A DNA stretch of 64,000 nucleotides, taken from the NCBI RefSeq assembly GCF_009760925.1, contig NZ_VRLV01000002.1, forward strand, positions 1,171,092 to 1,235,091, written 5' to 3'. Source of the DNA: Nonomuraea typhae. GTDB lineage: Bacteria; Actinomycetota; Actinomycetes; Streptosporangiales; Streptosporangiaceae. A program made the position numbers and the translations under genes. The notes under the pieces were generated by a model. The model did no database searches, was not told where the DNA came from, and saw nothing but the letters and a program-made list of their open reading frames with translations. Below are positions 7,557 through 16,409 of the stretch, piece by piece. The number at the start of each line of letters is the position of its first letter. The stretch's first letter is position 1.

Positions 7557-8051
7557 GTGGAAAGGATCCTCGTCAGCGCCTGTCTCATGGGCCGCAAGGT
7601 GCGCTACGACGGCGGTGCCAAGACCAGCGCCGACGCCCACCTGGCAGCCTGGCGTGAGGAGGGCCGCCTGGTGGTGTTCTGCCCGGAGGTCGAGGGCGGC
7701 CTGCCCACCCCGCGCCCGGCCGCCGAGATCGAGGGCGGGGCCGGCGGCGACGCCGTGCTCTCCGGCGCGGCCCGCGTCCTGACCACCGAGGGCGGCGACG
7801 TCACGGCCGAGTTCCTGTCGGGCGCCCAGGCCGCGCTCGCCGTCGCCCAGTCCTTCGGCGTACGGCTGGCGGTCCTGAAGGAGGGCAGCCCGTCCTGCGG
7901 TCCGTTGTCCATCTACGACGGCACGTTCCGCGGCAGGCGCACCCCCGGCCACGGCGTCACCGCCGCGCTGCTCGGGCTCCACGGCATCAAGGTGTTCTCC
8001 GAGGAGCACATCCCCGAGGCCGCGTCCTACTTGCGGTCCCTGGAGGCGTAG
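7557..8051 (+). CDS. DUF523/TudS-like [4Fe-4S] desulfidase
   Basis: The protein is 164 aa from a GTG at 7557. It has the three conserved cysteines of DUF523: SACLMG near residue 8, VFCPE near residue 48, and SPSCG near residue 113. TudS members use these to hold a [4Fe-4S] cluster that removes sulfur from thiouracil. Conserved GGLPTPR follows the second cysteine. The cytoplasmic role would be thiobase catabolism or detoxification; the exact substrate is inferred. Its last 25 bases overlap the convergent membrane-protein gene at 8027. Confidence 0.8.
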   Translation: MERILVSACLMGRKVRYDGGAKTSADAHLAAWREEGRLVVFCPEVEGGLPTPRPAAEIEGGAGGDAVLSGAARVLTTEGGDVTAEFLSGAQAALAVAQSFGVRLAVLKEGSPSCGPLSIYDGTFRGRRTPGHGVTAALLGLHGIKVFSEEHIPEAASYLRSLEA

Positions 8052-8386
8052 AGCGCGCCGCCCAGCCCGAGCGCCAGCAGCACCGCCATGACCCGGTGAT
8101 ACCACTCGGTCAGCGGCGGGCTCTCCCCCGGTGACAACGCCAGCGCGAGCACCCCGAGCAGCACCCCGCCCAGCGCCCCCGCGTAGGCGTACGCCAGCCC
8201 GTTCCACGCCCAGGGCGCGATCCTGATGGCGCCGTACCCACCGGCCAGCAGCCCGCTGCCGCACACGATCTCCACCACGACGGCGGGGGCGATCACCGGC
8301 TGCCCCCAGATCCCGCTGTGCAGCGCCGCGAACCCGAACATCACCGCCGCCAGCACCACGGCCATCACACCCAGCGCTTTCCACAT
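8027..8386 (-). CDS. Small integral membrane protein, hypothetical
   Basis: The protein is 119 aa with four hydrophobic segments (about 5-25, 33-50, 62-85 and 95-110). It has a signal-like N terminus MWKALGVMAVVLAAVMFGFA and a positively charged C terminus ASRDRK. No family is recognised. It converges on the TudS-like gene with a 25-bp 3' overlap and lies 34 bases downstream of the tetR gene at 8421-9020, so it may be cotranscribed with it. Confidence 0.65.
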   Translation of the reverse strand: MWKALGVMAVVLAAVMFGFAALHSGIWGQPVIAPAVVVEIVCGSGLLAGGYGAIRIAPWAWNGLAYAYAGALGGVLLGVLALALSPGESPPLTEWYHRVMAVLLALGLGGALYASRDRK

Positions 8387-8420
8387 GCTTCCACGCTGCC
8401 ACCGGGACGGCGGGGCCGAA

Positions 8421-9020
8421 TCATCCCCCGGAAGGCGTCGGCGCTACATCCGCGGCGGTAGCCAGCATCTTGCGCACCACGGCGATCACCGCGTCGATGG
8501 TCACCTGCGCCTCGTCCTCGGACTCGCAGGCCGCCACCTCCCGCCCCGACTCGCCCATGACCGTGGTCAGCAGCACCACGAGCACGTGGCTCTCCCGGCT
8601 GTCGTCGAGGCCGAGCAGCCGCTTGTTGCCGCCGATCCAGTCCCAGCCGCGCTGGCGCCGCAACGTGGTGAACTCCGCGGGCCCGTCGTTCTCCAGGAAC
8701 AGCCGGGCCACGTCCCGCTGCTCCCACGAACCCTCCAGATAGGCCCGCGCCCCGGCCAGGAACCGCTCGGTGGTCCCCTTGGCCGCCTTGGCCGCCTTGG
8801 CGGTGCGGTCCTCCTGGTTGCGCATGAACTGCTCCCACAACGCCAGGAACAGCCCCGGTTTCCCGCCGAAGTGGTGATAGAGGCTCCCGACACTGATCTT
8901 GGAGGCGTCGACGATGTCGGCCACGGTGGCCTCGCCGTACCCCTTGGCCAGGAAGACCTGCCGGGCCGTGCTCAGCAGCACCTCGCGGGTGGTGCTCGAC
9001 CGGCTCCACTTCCTGCTCAT
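8421..9020 (-). CDS. TetR/AcrR-family transcriptional regulator
   Basis: The 199-aa protein has an N-terminal TetR HTH: TREVLLSTARQVFLAKGYGE, then VADIVDASKISVGSLYHHFG (residues 30-50), followed by the helix with F.ALWEQFM. The C-terminal domain is all-helical with an alanine/lysine-rich linker (KAAKAAKG). It overlaps the upstream gene by one base (TGATG), so it is translated with the membrane-anchored protein at 9020-9475. The small membrane gene at 8027-8386 is a positional candidate for a regulated neighbour. Confidence 0.9.
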   Translation of the reverse strand: MSRKWSRSSTTREVLLSTARQVFLAKGYGEATVADIVDASKISVGSLYHHFGGKPGLFLALWEQFMRNQEDRTAKAAKAAKGTTERFLAGARAYLEGSWEQRDVARLFLENDGPAEFTTLRRQRGWDWIGGNKRLLGLDDSRESHVLVVLLTTVMGESGREVAACESEDEAQVTIDAVIAVVRKMLATAADVAPTPSGG

Positions 9021-9475
9021 CAGTACTCCCAGGTGTCGGTACGCCGCTCGTGACCGATGCAGAACACGGCCGAGCCGCGCTCCCCCTGCACCAGATCTAC
9101 CCGGATCCAGCTGTCGGCGCGGCTCACCTTGGCCGTGTAGCCGCCGTTGGGCGTGGCCGAGATGAGTTTGCAGCCGTTCGCGCCGATGGTGAACGCGACC
9201 TCGCCGCCCTTGACGGTGATCACCTTCAGGTCCCCGCGGGGGCGCGGCGTCTTTTTCTGCGTACGGCGGGGCGTGGGCGCCGGCGTGGCCGAGGGGGTCC
9301 TGGTCGCCGAAGGGCTCTCGCCCGGCGGGCTGACCGTCATCGGCTGGACGCGGACGTCGTCCACGAACTCGTTGCGTAACACGTCGCGAACACCGAACCA
9401 TGCGACGGATATGGCCACTGCGGTAGCACCGCACCACGTGGCAACATATCTAAGTGTTCGCCGCATGGGTTGCAT
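9020..9475 (-). CDS. Membrane-anchored extracytoplasmic protein, hypothetical
   Basis: The protein is about 151 aa from the ATG at 9475; an ATG at 9466 (MRRTLRYVATWCG) is equally likely. One N-terminal membrane segment (WCGATAVAISVAWFGV) is followed by a Pro/Ser/Thr linker (SPSATRTPSATPAPTPRRT) and a beta-rich domain of about 70 residues with two cysteines (GCKLIS and VFCIGH) that could form a disulfide outside the cell. No family is recognised. It is divergent from the response-regulator gene at 9494 with only 18 bases between starts, so their promoters must overlap the coding ends. Confidence 0.65.
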   Translation of the reverse strand: MQPMRRTLRYVATWCGATAVAISVAWFGVRDVLRNEFVDDVRVQPMTVSPPGESPSATRTPSATPAPTPRRTQKKTPRPRGDLKVITVKGGEVAFTIGANGCKLISATPNGGYTAKVSRADSWIRVDLVQGERGSAVFCIGHERRTDTWEY

Positions 9476-9493
9476 TATGTACGGTAAGGCGCC

Positions 9494-10171
9494 ATGGCGA
9501 CGGTACTCGTAGTCGAAGACGATGACTTCGTCCGGTCGGCGATGATCCGCGAACTCGACCGGCGCAACCATGCCGTCCGCAGCGCGGGATGCGCGCTCGA
9601 CGCCCTGAGGGAGATCGCCCAGAGTCCGCCCGACGCCGTCATCCTCGACCTCGGGCTGCCCGACCTCGACGGCTCAGAGGCGCTGCGGATGGTGCGCGGC
9701 ATCTCCGACGTGCCGGTCATCGTGGCCACGGCCCGCGACGACGAGGCGGAGATCGTCCGGCTGCTGGAGGCGGGCGCCGACGACTACCTGGTCAAGCCCT
9801 TCTCCGGCGACCATCTGGGCGCCCGGCTGGATGCGGTGCTGCGCCGCGCCAGGTCGGCGCCGGCGCCGCAGACCCTGCGCGTCGGCGAGCTGGTCATCGA
9901 CGTCAACCGGCGCGAGGCCACGCTCGAGGGGGCGGCGCTGTCGCTGACCCGGCGCGAGTTCGACCTGCTGGCCTACCTGGCCGCCCGCGCCGACCGGGTC
10001 GTGGCCCGCAAGGAGCTGCTGGCCGAGGTGTGGCAGCAGTCCTATGGCGACGACCAGACCATCGACGTGCACCTGTCGTGGTTGCGGCGCAAGCTGGGCG
10101 AGAGCGCCGCCAAGCCGCGGTACCTGCACACGGTCCGCGGCGTGGGCGTCATGTTGTCCGCCCCGCGATGA
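9494..10171 (+). CDS. OmpR/PhoB-family response regulator
   Basis: The 225-aa protein has a receiver domain (1-115) with acidic pocket VVEDDD, phosphoacceptor Asp in VILDLGLPD (residue 52), the Thr of VIVATARDD, and Lys in LVKPFSG. A winged-helix DNA-binding domain (about 125-222) follows, with TRREFDLLAYLAAR and the recognition region QTIDVHLSWLRRKLGE. It overlaps the sensor kinase gene in ATGA. The next gene encodes an LPMO, which makes extracellular polysaccharide breakdown a plausible output, by position only. Confidence 0.95.
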   Translation: MATVLVVEDDDFVRSAMIRELDRRNHAVRSAGCALDALREIAQSPPDAVILDLGLPDLDGSEALRMVRGISDVPVIVATARDDEAEIVRLLEAGADDYLVKPFSGDHLGARLDAVLRRARSAPAPQTLRVGELVIDVNRREATLEGAALSLTRREFDLLAYLAARADRVVARKELLAEVWQQSYGDDQTIDVHLSWLRRKLGESAAKPRYLHTVRGVGVMLSAPR

Positions 10172-11463
10172 GGCGGACGCTGGCGGTCCTCATGGTGGCC
10201 GTCACCTCGATGGTGGCGCTCGCCTTCCTCGTGCCGCTGGCGCTCATCGTCAGGGAGACCGCGCAGAGCCGGGCGCTGGCCGAGGCGGAACGGCAGGCGT
10301 CCTCGCTGGTGCCGGTGCTGGCGCTGACCACCACGGCCGGCGACCTGGGCCTGGCCATGGCGCGCACCGCCGCGGGCCGGCGCGGCCATCTGGCCATCCA
10401 CGTCGGCGGCAGCCGTACCTCGGGCACCAGCCGCGCGCCCGCCGCCGAGGTGGCCAGGGCCGCCTCCCAGACCCGGGCCAGCACGATCGAGCTGAAGAGC
10501 GGCTACGTGCTGCTGCGCCCGGTCGCGCTGGAGGGCGGCAGGAGCGCGGTCGTCGAGGTGTTCGTGCCCGCCGCCGACCTCAACCGGGGCGTCTTCTCCT
10601 CCTGGGCGGTGCTGACCGGCGTGGCCGTGGTGCTGGTGATCGGCTCGGTCGTGGTCGGCGACCGGCTGGGCGCCCGGGTGGTGCGCGCCACCCGGCGGCT
10701 CGGCAGCGCCGCCACCGCGCTCGGCGATGGCGACCTGGCCGAGCGCATCCATCCCGACGGGCCGCCCGAGCTGGTGGCCGCGGCCACGGCGTTCAACGCG
10801 ATGGCCAACCGGGTCACCCAGTTGCTGACGGCCGAGCGTGAGATGGCCGCCGACCTCTCCCACCGGCTGCGCACCCCGCTGGCCGGGCTCCGCCTCACCC
10901 TGGAGCAGCTCGGGCCGCAGGCGGAGGCGAGCAAGCAGGCGCTGACCCGGCTGGAGGGCGAGGTGGACGCGATCATCTCCGCGGCCCGCCGGCCCCAGCG
11001 CGCGGCCACGTTCTGCGACGCGGCGGAGGTGCTGCGCGAGCGGCTGACGTTCTGGTCGGCGCTGGCGGAGGACCAGCAGCGGCCGTGGCAGCTGATCGGC
11101 GCCACGCTGCCGGTGCGGGTACCGGTCCCGGCGGGCGAACTGGGCGCGACCGTGGACGCGCTGCTGGGCAACGTCTTCCGGCACACCCCCGAGGGGAGCG
11201 CGTTCACCGTGACCCTGCACGAGGGCAAGGACTCGGTCGGCATCCTCATCGCCGACGCGGGCCCGGGCATCAGGGACCCCGAGACCGCGATCGAGCGGGG
11301 CGCGAGCGGTGCCGGCTCCACCGGGCTCGGCCTGGACATCGCCCGCCGCCTGGCCGAGTCGACCGGCGGCACGCTGCGGCTGGACCGCTCGGCGCTCGGC
11401 GGCGCCCAGGTGCAGATGTGGCTCAGAATCCGCGCCTTGAAAAAGCCCCTAAGGCGGCCTTAA
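10168..11463 (+). CDS. Two-component sensor histidine kinase
   Basis: The 431-aa protein has membrane segment 1 at about 5-27, an extracytoplasmic sensor of roughly 110 residues, membrane segment 2 at about 150-172, a HAMP domain (VVRATRRLGSAATALGDGDL), the H-box DLSHRLRTPLAGL with the phosphoacceptor His, an N-box GNVFRH, and the G-boxes DAGPGI and STGLGL. The sensor contains no recognised fold. It forms an operon with the regulator gene upstream. An inverted repeat of TAAGG/CCTTA overlaps the stop codon and may weakly terminate transcription before the LPMO gene. Confidence 0.94.
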   Translation: MRRTLAVLMVAVTSMVALAFLVPLALIVRETAQSRALAEAERQASSLVPVLALTTTAGDLGLAMARTAAGRRGHLAIHVGGSRTSGTSRAPAAEVARAASQTRASTIELKSGYVLLRPVALEGGRSAVVEVFVPAADLNRGVFSSWAVLTGVAVVLVIGSVVVGDRLGARVVRATRRLGSAATALGDGDLAERIHPDGPPELVAAATAFNAMANRVTQLLTAEREMAADLSHRLRTPLAGLRLTLEQLGPQAEASKQALTRLEGEVDAIISAARRPQRAATFCDAAEVLRERLTFWSALAEDQQRPWQLIGATLPVRVPVPAGELGATVDALLGNVFRHTPEGSAFTVTLHEGKDSVGILIADAGPGIRDPETAIERGASGAGSTGLGLDIARRLAESTGGTLRLDRSALGGAQVQMWLRIRALKKPLRRP

Positions 11464-11514
11464 CGGCGACATAAGTACGAAATTTCCGGCCGGTGCCTGG
11501 TCCATGGTGACTGC

Positions 11515-12498
11515 ATGCAGATCAACCGCAAGGCACTCGCCGCCCTCTCCCTAGCCACCCCCACGCTGCTCGTGCTCACCCTGGCCCCCGGTACGGCCGG
11601 CGCGCACGGCACCATGAACAACCCGCCGAGCCGGACGATGGTCTGCTACGCCGAGGGCCCCGAGGCTCCGAAGTCCGATGCCTGCAAGAAGGCCGTCCAG
11701 GTGGGCGGCACCCAGGCGCTGTACGACTGGAACGAGGTCAACATCGGCACCGCCGCGGGCCGCCACCGCGAGCTCATCCCCGACGGCAGGCTCTGCAGCG
11801 CGGGCCGCGACAAGTACCGCGGCTTCGACCAGGCGCGGGCCGACTGGCCGGCCACGACGATGAGTTCGGGCGCGAAGCACACCTTCAGGTTCCGTGCCAC
11901 CGCGCCCCACCGGGGCACCTTCGAGCTGTACCTGACCAAGGACGGCTACAACCCGGCCCAGCCGCTGAAGTGGTCCGACCTGGAGGCCAAGCCGTTCCAC
12001 ACGCAGAAGGACCCGGCGCTGTCCGGCGGCTCCTACGTCATGGACGCCCAGCTCCCGGCCAAGAAGGGCCACCACCTGATCTACGCGGTCTGGCAGCGCA
12101 GCGACAGCCCCGAGGCGTTCTACTCCTGCTCCGACGTGGTCTTCGGCGGCGGCAACGACAACCCCGCGCCCACGCCGTCCGGCACCCCGACGGCCACCCC
12201 GAAGCCCACCCCCACGCCGACGACGCCCGGCGCCTCCCTTGAGGCCGTCGACGCCGGCGTCGGCGTCGCCCCGGCCGCCGTGCGCACCGGGGCCCAGGTG
12301 AAGGTGACCGCGGTGTGCGCCTCCGGCGTGCGCGCCGTCGCCTCCCAGGCGTTCACCCCGGTCCGCACGCCCGCCCCCGCCGGGGCCACCGCCTGGACTC
12401 CGGCCCTGAAGGCGGCCAAGGCGGGAGCCTTCCCGGTGATCGTCACCTGCAAGGACGGCGGTAGCGCCCGCACGAAGCTAACTGTCACAGCCCCCTGA
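11515..12498 (+). CDS. AA10-family lytic polysaccharide monooxygenase with C-terminal extension
   Basis: The 327-aa precursor has a signal peptide ending in APGTAGA, and cleavage leaves His as the mature N terminus (HGTMNNPPSR), the first ligand of the copper histidine brace. The second ligand is the His in RATAPHRGTF. Conserved AA10 patterns include YDWNEVNI, LCSAG, and the final AFYSCSDVVFGGG. After a Pro/Thr linker (PTPSGTPTATPKPTPTPT) comes a region of about 90 residues with two cysteines, Ig-like rather than a known carbohydrate-binding module. It would oxidatively cleave chitin or cellulose outside the cell. It follows the two-component genes by 51 bases. Confidence 0.95.
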   Translation: MQINRKALAALSLATPTLLVLTLAPGTAGAHGTMNNPPSRTMVCYAEGPEAPKSDACKKAVQVGGTQALYDWNEVNIGTAAGRHRELIPDGRLCSAGRDKYRGFDQARADWPATTMSSGAKHTFRFRATAPHRGTFELYLTKDGYNPAQPLKWSDLEAKPFHTQKDPALSGGSYVMDAQLPAKKGHHLIYAVWQRSDSPEAFYSCSDVVFGGGNDNPAPTPSGTPTATPKPTPTPTTPGASLEAVDAGVGVAPAAVRTGAQVKVTAVCASGVRAVASQAFTPVRTPAPAGATAWTPALKAAKAGAFPVIVTCKDGGSARTKLTVTAP

Positions 12499-12513
12499 TT
12501 GGGGCACCCCCCA

Positions 12514-12557
12514 CTCCGGCCGCCCCAGACACCCCGCGGGGCGGCCGGAGGTTTTTT
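12514..12557 (+). terminator. Strong Rho-independent terminator after the LPMO gene
   Basis: A 13-bp perfect stem CTCCGGCCGCCCC / GGGGCGGCCGGAG (12514-12526 and 12538-12550) with an 11-base loop is followed by G and six T. It starts 15 bases after the LPMO stop codon. Confidence 0.93.
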
Positions 12558-12730
12558 CGGGAAATCTGGATTATCTGCAACTTTTCGCGGTCCTCGGGAG
12601 TCGTAATGAACAGGGGCGCGTTGGTGACGGGGAATTGGACTGGCGCACAGACAGCCGCACTGTGAGTGCAATGTCCTTACTGACGCGTGTATAGGGGGCC
12701 CTTTCGACACGACGGGGAAAGGACCGGCAC

Positions 12731-14101
12731 ATGCCTGTCGACCTGACCAATGCACAACCCCTGGCCTGGGATTCGGCCACGCTCGACGCCGACACGAAGG
12801 CGATGCTCGACAATCTGCAGCCCAACATCCTGCGCGCGCACGTCCGCGAGTATCTGACGGTGTTGTTCGTGCGCTTCAACGATGTCGCGGAAGGCAAGCG
12901 GTTTATCAGGCACGTCGCGACCAAGCACATGAAGTCGGCGAGGAAACACCTGGAAGAAGTACGCGCTTTCGCCGGGGAACGGCGGCCTGGCACGCCGTAC
13001 GTGGGAATCGGCATCAGCAAGGCCGGCTACCGCGACCTCGGCCACACCGTGGAGGACGTGCGGCGTTTCGGGGACAAGGGCTTCCGCGACGGCATGAAGC
13101 GCCGCGTCGCCCTCGTCGACGACCCGCCCGTCGAGCAGTGGGAGAACACCTACCAGCGCGAGATCCACGCCGTCATCCTCATCGGCGACTCCCGCCCGGA
13201 GCCGGTGGAGCGGATGCGGCACGAGATCGTCAGTGGCCTTCCGGACAGCGCCCGGCTGCTCGGCGAGGAGACCGGCAAGGGCATGCGCAACCCGGCCGGC
13301 GACGGCATCGAGCACTTCGGCTACGTGGACGGCCGCAGCCAGCCGCTGTTCCTCGCCGACGAGGTCGCCCAAGAGCCCAAGGAGCACTGGAACCCCGCCT
13401 TCCCGCTCGGCAACATCCTGGTCGCCGACCCGTTCGCGCCGAACCCGGCCCGGCACTTCGGCAGCTACTTCGTCTTCAGGAAGCTGGAGCAGAACGTCAG
13501 GGCGTTCAAGGAGATCGAGCAGGATCTCGCCGACTCCCTGGGCCTCACCGGCAAGGATCGCCCGCGGGCCGGCGCGATGCTGGTCGGCCGGTTCAAGGAC
13601 GGCACGCCGGTGACCATGCGGGCGACGGCAGGCGGCGGCCCGGTCGTGAACGACTTCACCTTCGACGCCGACGACGGCTCCAAGTGCCCGTTCAGCGGGC
13701 ACGTCCGCAAGACCAACCCGCGCTCGTTCGGCCGCAATGTGCTGATGGCCCGCCGCGGTCAGACGTACGGCGAGCGCACCGACGAGCCGTGGGACGACGC
13801 TCCTCCGGAGACCCGGCCCACCGGGGACGTCGGCCTGCTGTTCATGGCCTTCAACTCCAGCCTGATCGACCAGTTCGAGTTCACCCAGCAGTCGTGGGCC
13901 AACAACCCGAACTTCCAGGTGGACGGCACCGGCCACGACCCGGTGATCGGCCAGGGCGCCCGGGACGTCAAGGTCACGTGGCCGAAGGCGTGGGGTAAGC
14001 CGGCGCAGTCCGAGCCGCAGCCGCAGGTGGCCCAGACGGTGACGATGCGCGGCGGCGAGTACTTCTTCATGCCGTCCCTGGCCTATCTCCGCAACCTCTG
14101 A
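12731..14101 (+). CDS. DyP-type haem peroxidase
   Basis: The 456-aa protein has the DyP signature GYVDGRSQP (a GxxDG motif near residue 198, with the catalytic Asp) and the proximal haem-ligand region CPFSGHVRKTNPR (His near residue 322). It has no Tat or Sec signal, so it is probably cytoplasmic or exported with a partner. Length and insertions fit the larger class of DyP enzymes seen in actinobacteria, several of which attack dyes or lignin-type aromatics. The start is supported by GGAAAGGA about 8 bases upstream. It is separated from the LPMO gene by a strong terminator, so it has its own promoter in 12558-12730. Confidence 0.93.
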   Translation: MPVDLTNAQPLAWDSATLDADTKAMLDNLQPNILRAHVREYLTVLFVRFNDVAEGKRFIRHVATKHMKSARKHLEEVRAFAGERRPGTPYVGIGISKAGYRDLGHTVEDVRRFGDKGFRDGMKRRVALVDDPPVEQWENTYQREIHAVILIGDSRPEPVERMRHEIVSGLPDSARLLGEETGKGMRNPAGDGIEHFGYVDGRSQPLFLADEVAQEPKEHWNPAFPLGNILVADPFAPNPARHFGSYFVFRKLEQNVRAFKEIEQDLADSLGLTGKDRPRAGAMLVGRFKDGTPVTMRATAGGGPVVNDFTFDADDGSKCPFSGHVRKTNPRSFGRNVLMARRGQTYGERTDEPWDDAPPETRPTGDVGLLFMAFNSSLIDQFEFTQQSWANNPNFQVDGTGHDPVIGQGARDVKVTWPKAWGKPAQSEPQPQVAQTVTMRGGEYFFMPSLAYLRNL

Positions 14102-14171
14102 CGGCTTTCGCCCGGGGCCGTAAACCCCGGGCGAGAGGCCGACCTTAGGATCATCCCGGGGGGAGTCCGGG

Positions 14172-15968
14172 ATGATGCGCGCGTTTCTGAAGACCGAGGC
14201 GGGCAGCACGAGCGTGCTGCTGGCGGCGACCGTGGTGGCGCTGCTGTGGGCCAACTCCCCCTGGGGCGGCACCTACGAGAGCTTCTGGCACACCGAGGCC
14301 GGCCTGTCGTTCGGCGCCAGCGAGTTCAGCCTCGACCTGCGGCACTGGGTGAACGACGGCCTCATGACGATCTTCTTCTTCGTCATCGGCCTGGAGATCT
14401 CCTACGAGGTACGGCTCGGCCAGCTGCGTGACCGGCGCCTGGTGGCCGTCCCCGCGGTGGCCGCCCTGGGCGGGATGCTGGTGCCGGCGGCCGTGTTCCT
14501 GGCCTTCAACGCCGGCGGCCCGGCGGCGGGCGGCTGGGGTGTGCCCATCGCCACCGACACCGCGTTCGTGCTGGGCCTGCTGGCGGTGGTCGGGGCTCGC
14601 TGCCCCGATCCGCTGCGGGCGTTCCTGCTGACGCTGGCGATCGTCGACGACGTCCTGGCCATGATGATCATCGCGATCTTCTACACGGCCCACCTGTCGC
14701 TGCCCGCGCTGGTCGTGGCGGGGCTGCTGCTGGCGGCGATCGTGACGCTGCGCTGGCTGAGGATCTGGCGGGCGCCGGCCTACATCGTGCTCGGGTTCGC
14801 GTTGTGGGTGGCGACGCTGGAGAGCGGCGTCCACCCCACGCTCGTCGGGATCGCGCTCGGGGTGCTGGTGTTCGTGTACGCGCCGAGCGACCACAAGCTG
14901 CTGCGCGCGGGTGAGGCGGTTCAGCAGTTCACCAGCGAGCCGTCGGCCAGCGCGGCGCGGGAGGCGGCCCGGTCGGTGCAGCGGGCGGTGTCGGTCAACG
15001 AGCGCCTCCAGCTCCGGCTGCACCCGTGGAGCAGTTACGTGATCGTGCCCATCTTCGCGCTGGCCAACGCGGGCGTCCGGCTCGACGCCGAGACGTTGCG
15101 CGCGGCGCTCACCTCGCCGGTGTCGCTGGGCATCGCGCTCGGGCTGGTGCTGGGCAAGTTCGCCGGGATCTCGCTCGGCACCTGGATCCCGCTGCGCTTC
15201 AACTGGGGCGTGCTGCCGGGCAACCTGGTCTGGGGGCAACTGCTCGGCGGCGCGGCGGTCTCCGGCATCGGGTTCACGGTCGCGTTGTTCATCGTGGACC
15301 TGGCCTTCGACGACCCGGCCATCGCCGCCCAGGCCAAGATCGGCATCCTGGCGGGCTCACTGATCTCGGCACTCCTGGGCTGGATCGTCTTCCGGCTGGT
15401 CTGGGACCGGGGCGGGGTCTGCGCGCCGCCGGAGGCCGAGCCGGAGGAGGATCTTCCCGAGCTGCTGGCCGTACCCGTGGGGCCCGACGATCACGTGCGC
15501 GGGCCGGACGACGCGGCGGTGACGATCGTGCAGTACGGCGACTTCGAGTGCCCCTACTGCGGCCGGTTGCACGGGGCGCTGCGCGAGCTGCTCGACCGGA
15601 GCCCGGACGTGCGGCTGGTCTTCCGGCACTTCCCGCTGCGGACGATGCACCCGAGGGCGGTGGCCGCTGCGCTGGTCGCGGAGGCGGCGGCCGACGCGGG
15701 CCGGTTCTGGGAGATGCACGACATCCTCTACGACAACCAGCGGTACCTGACCGATGAAGATCTGGGGCACTACGCGGCGGAGCTGGACGTCCAGCCGTGG
15801 AAGGACGTGCCCCGGCATCGGCGGCGGATCGCCGCGGACGAGCGGTCGGGGCACGACAGCGGGGTGCGCGGGACGCCCACGCTGTTCGTCAACGGGGTGC
15901 GTTACCAGGGAGCCCTGGATCCGGCGTCGATCGCCCGGGCGGTGGAGGATGCCCGGATATCCCCATAA
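14172..15968 (+). CDS. nhaA: NhaA-type Na+/H+ antiporter fused to a DsbA-like thioredoxin domain
   Basis: The protein is 598 aa. Residues 1-415 are NhaA: about 11-12 membrane segments, with the paired aspartates of the ion site in LAIVDDVLAMM and the TDTAFVLG and GIGFTVALFI motifs. After a short acidic linker (PPEAEPEEDLPEL), residues 430-595 form a DsbA/thioredoxin-like domain with active site CPYC (in DFECPYCGRLHG) and the cis-proline loop RGTPTLFVNG. This fusion is known in actinobacteria. It suggests redox coupling or assembly of the antiporter, but the role is not established. GGGGGAG precedes the ATG; an in-frame ATG follows immediately. Confidence 0.95.
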   Translation: MMRAFLKTEAGSTSVLLAATVVALLWANSPWGGTYESFWHTEAGLSFGASEFSLDLRHWVNDGLMTIFFFVIGLEISYEVRLGQLRDRRLVAVPAVAALGGMLVPAAVFLAFNAGGPAAGGWGVPIATDTAFVLGLLAVVGARCPDPLRAFLLTLAIVDDVLAMMIIAIFYTAHLSLPALVVAGLLLAAIVTLRWLRIWRAPAYIVLGFALWVATLESGVHPTLVGIALGVLVFVYAPSDHKLLRAGEAVQQFTSEPSASAAREAARSVQRAVSVNERLQLRLHPWSSYVIVPIFALANAGVRLDAETLRAALTSPVSLGIALGLVLGKFAGISLGTWIPLRFNWGVLPGNLVWGQLLGGAAVSGIGFTVALFIVDLAFDDPAIAAQAKIGILAGSLISALLGWIVFRLVWDRGGVCAPPEAEPEEDLPELLAVPVGPDDHVRGPDDAAVTIVQYGDFECPYCGRLHGALRELLDRSPDVRLVFRHFPLRTMHPRAVAAALVAEAAADAGRFWEMHDILYDNQRYLTDEDLGHYAAELDVQPWKDVPRHRRRIAADERSGHDSGVRGTPTLFVNGVRYQGALDPASIARAVEDARISP

Positions 15969-16001
15969 GGTCGTTTCGGCCACTTCTACAGATAGGGCGT
16001 G

Positions 16002-16409
16002 ATGATGGACCTGGGCAATGTGTTCTACATGTTCTTTAACCTGATCACGATCGTGGCGTTCGTCGTGGGCGCGGTCCTCTGCGGGAGAGCCAAGCGCGAC
16101 CACGGCAAGGCGGCCACCCTGGGCATGATCGGCTGCCTGCTGCTGGTGCTGAGCGTCCTGGTGCGGACGCCGACGATCTTCGCCATCGACTTCCAACGGG
16201 ACCTCGGCCTCAGCGCCGCCTCGTTGGGCGTCATCTTCGCCGTCGTCGGCCTCCTCGAGACTATCTTGCTCCTGGCCGGCTTCGCGCTGCTGGTAGCGGG
16301 CGTCGTCGCGCGCCGCGGCCCGCGCCCCCAGCCGCCCGCCCCGCCCCAGGGTTACGGGTACGGCCAGCCCGCCCCTCCGCAGGGCCCCGGGTACGGCCCG
16401 CAGCGCTAG
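16002..16409 (+). CDS. Small membrane protein with Gly/Pro/Tyr-rich tail
   Basis: The protein is about 135 aa. The start is ambiguous among GTG 15999, ATG 16002 and ATG 16005; AGGG at 15994 favours 16005. Hydrophobic segments lie at about 8-28, 40-58 and 70-100, followed by a cytosolic tail of GYGYGQPAPPQGPGYG type, a low-complexity composition common in actinobacterial membrane proteins. No family is recognised. Its last 4 bases overlap the convergent NAD-binding protein gene. Confidence 0.65.
   Translation: MMDLGNVFYMFFNLITIVAFVVGAVLCGRAKRDHGKAATLGMIGCLLLVLSVLVRTPTIFAIDFQRDLGLSAASLGVIFAVVGLLETILLLAGFALLVAGVVARRGPRPQPPAPPQGYGYGQPAPPQGPGYGPQR

Noticed and set aside
11445..11514. Riboswitch or conserved leader before the LPMO gene
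   Set aside because: Only a 5-bp inverted repeat at the kinase stop is present, and the gap is too short for a known aptamer.
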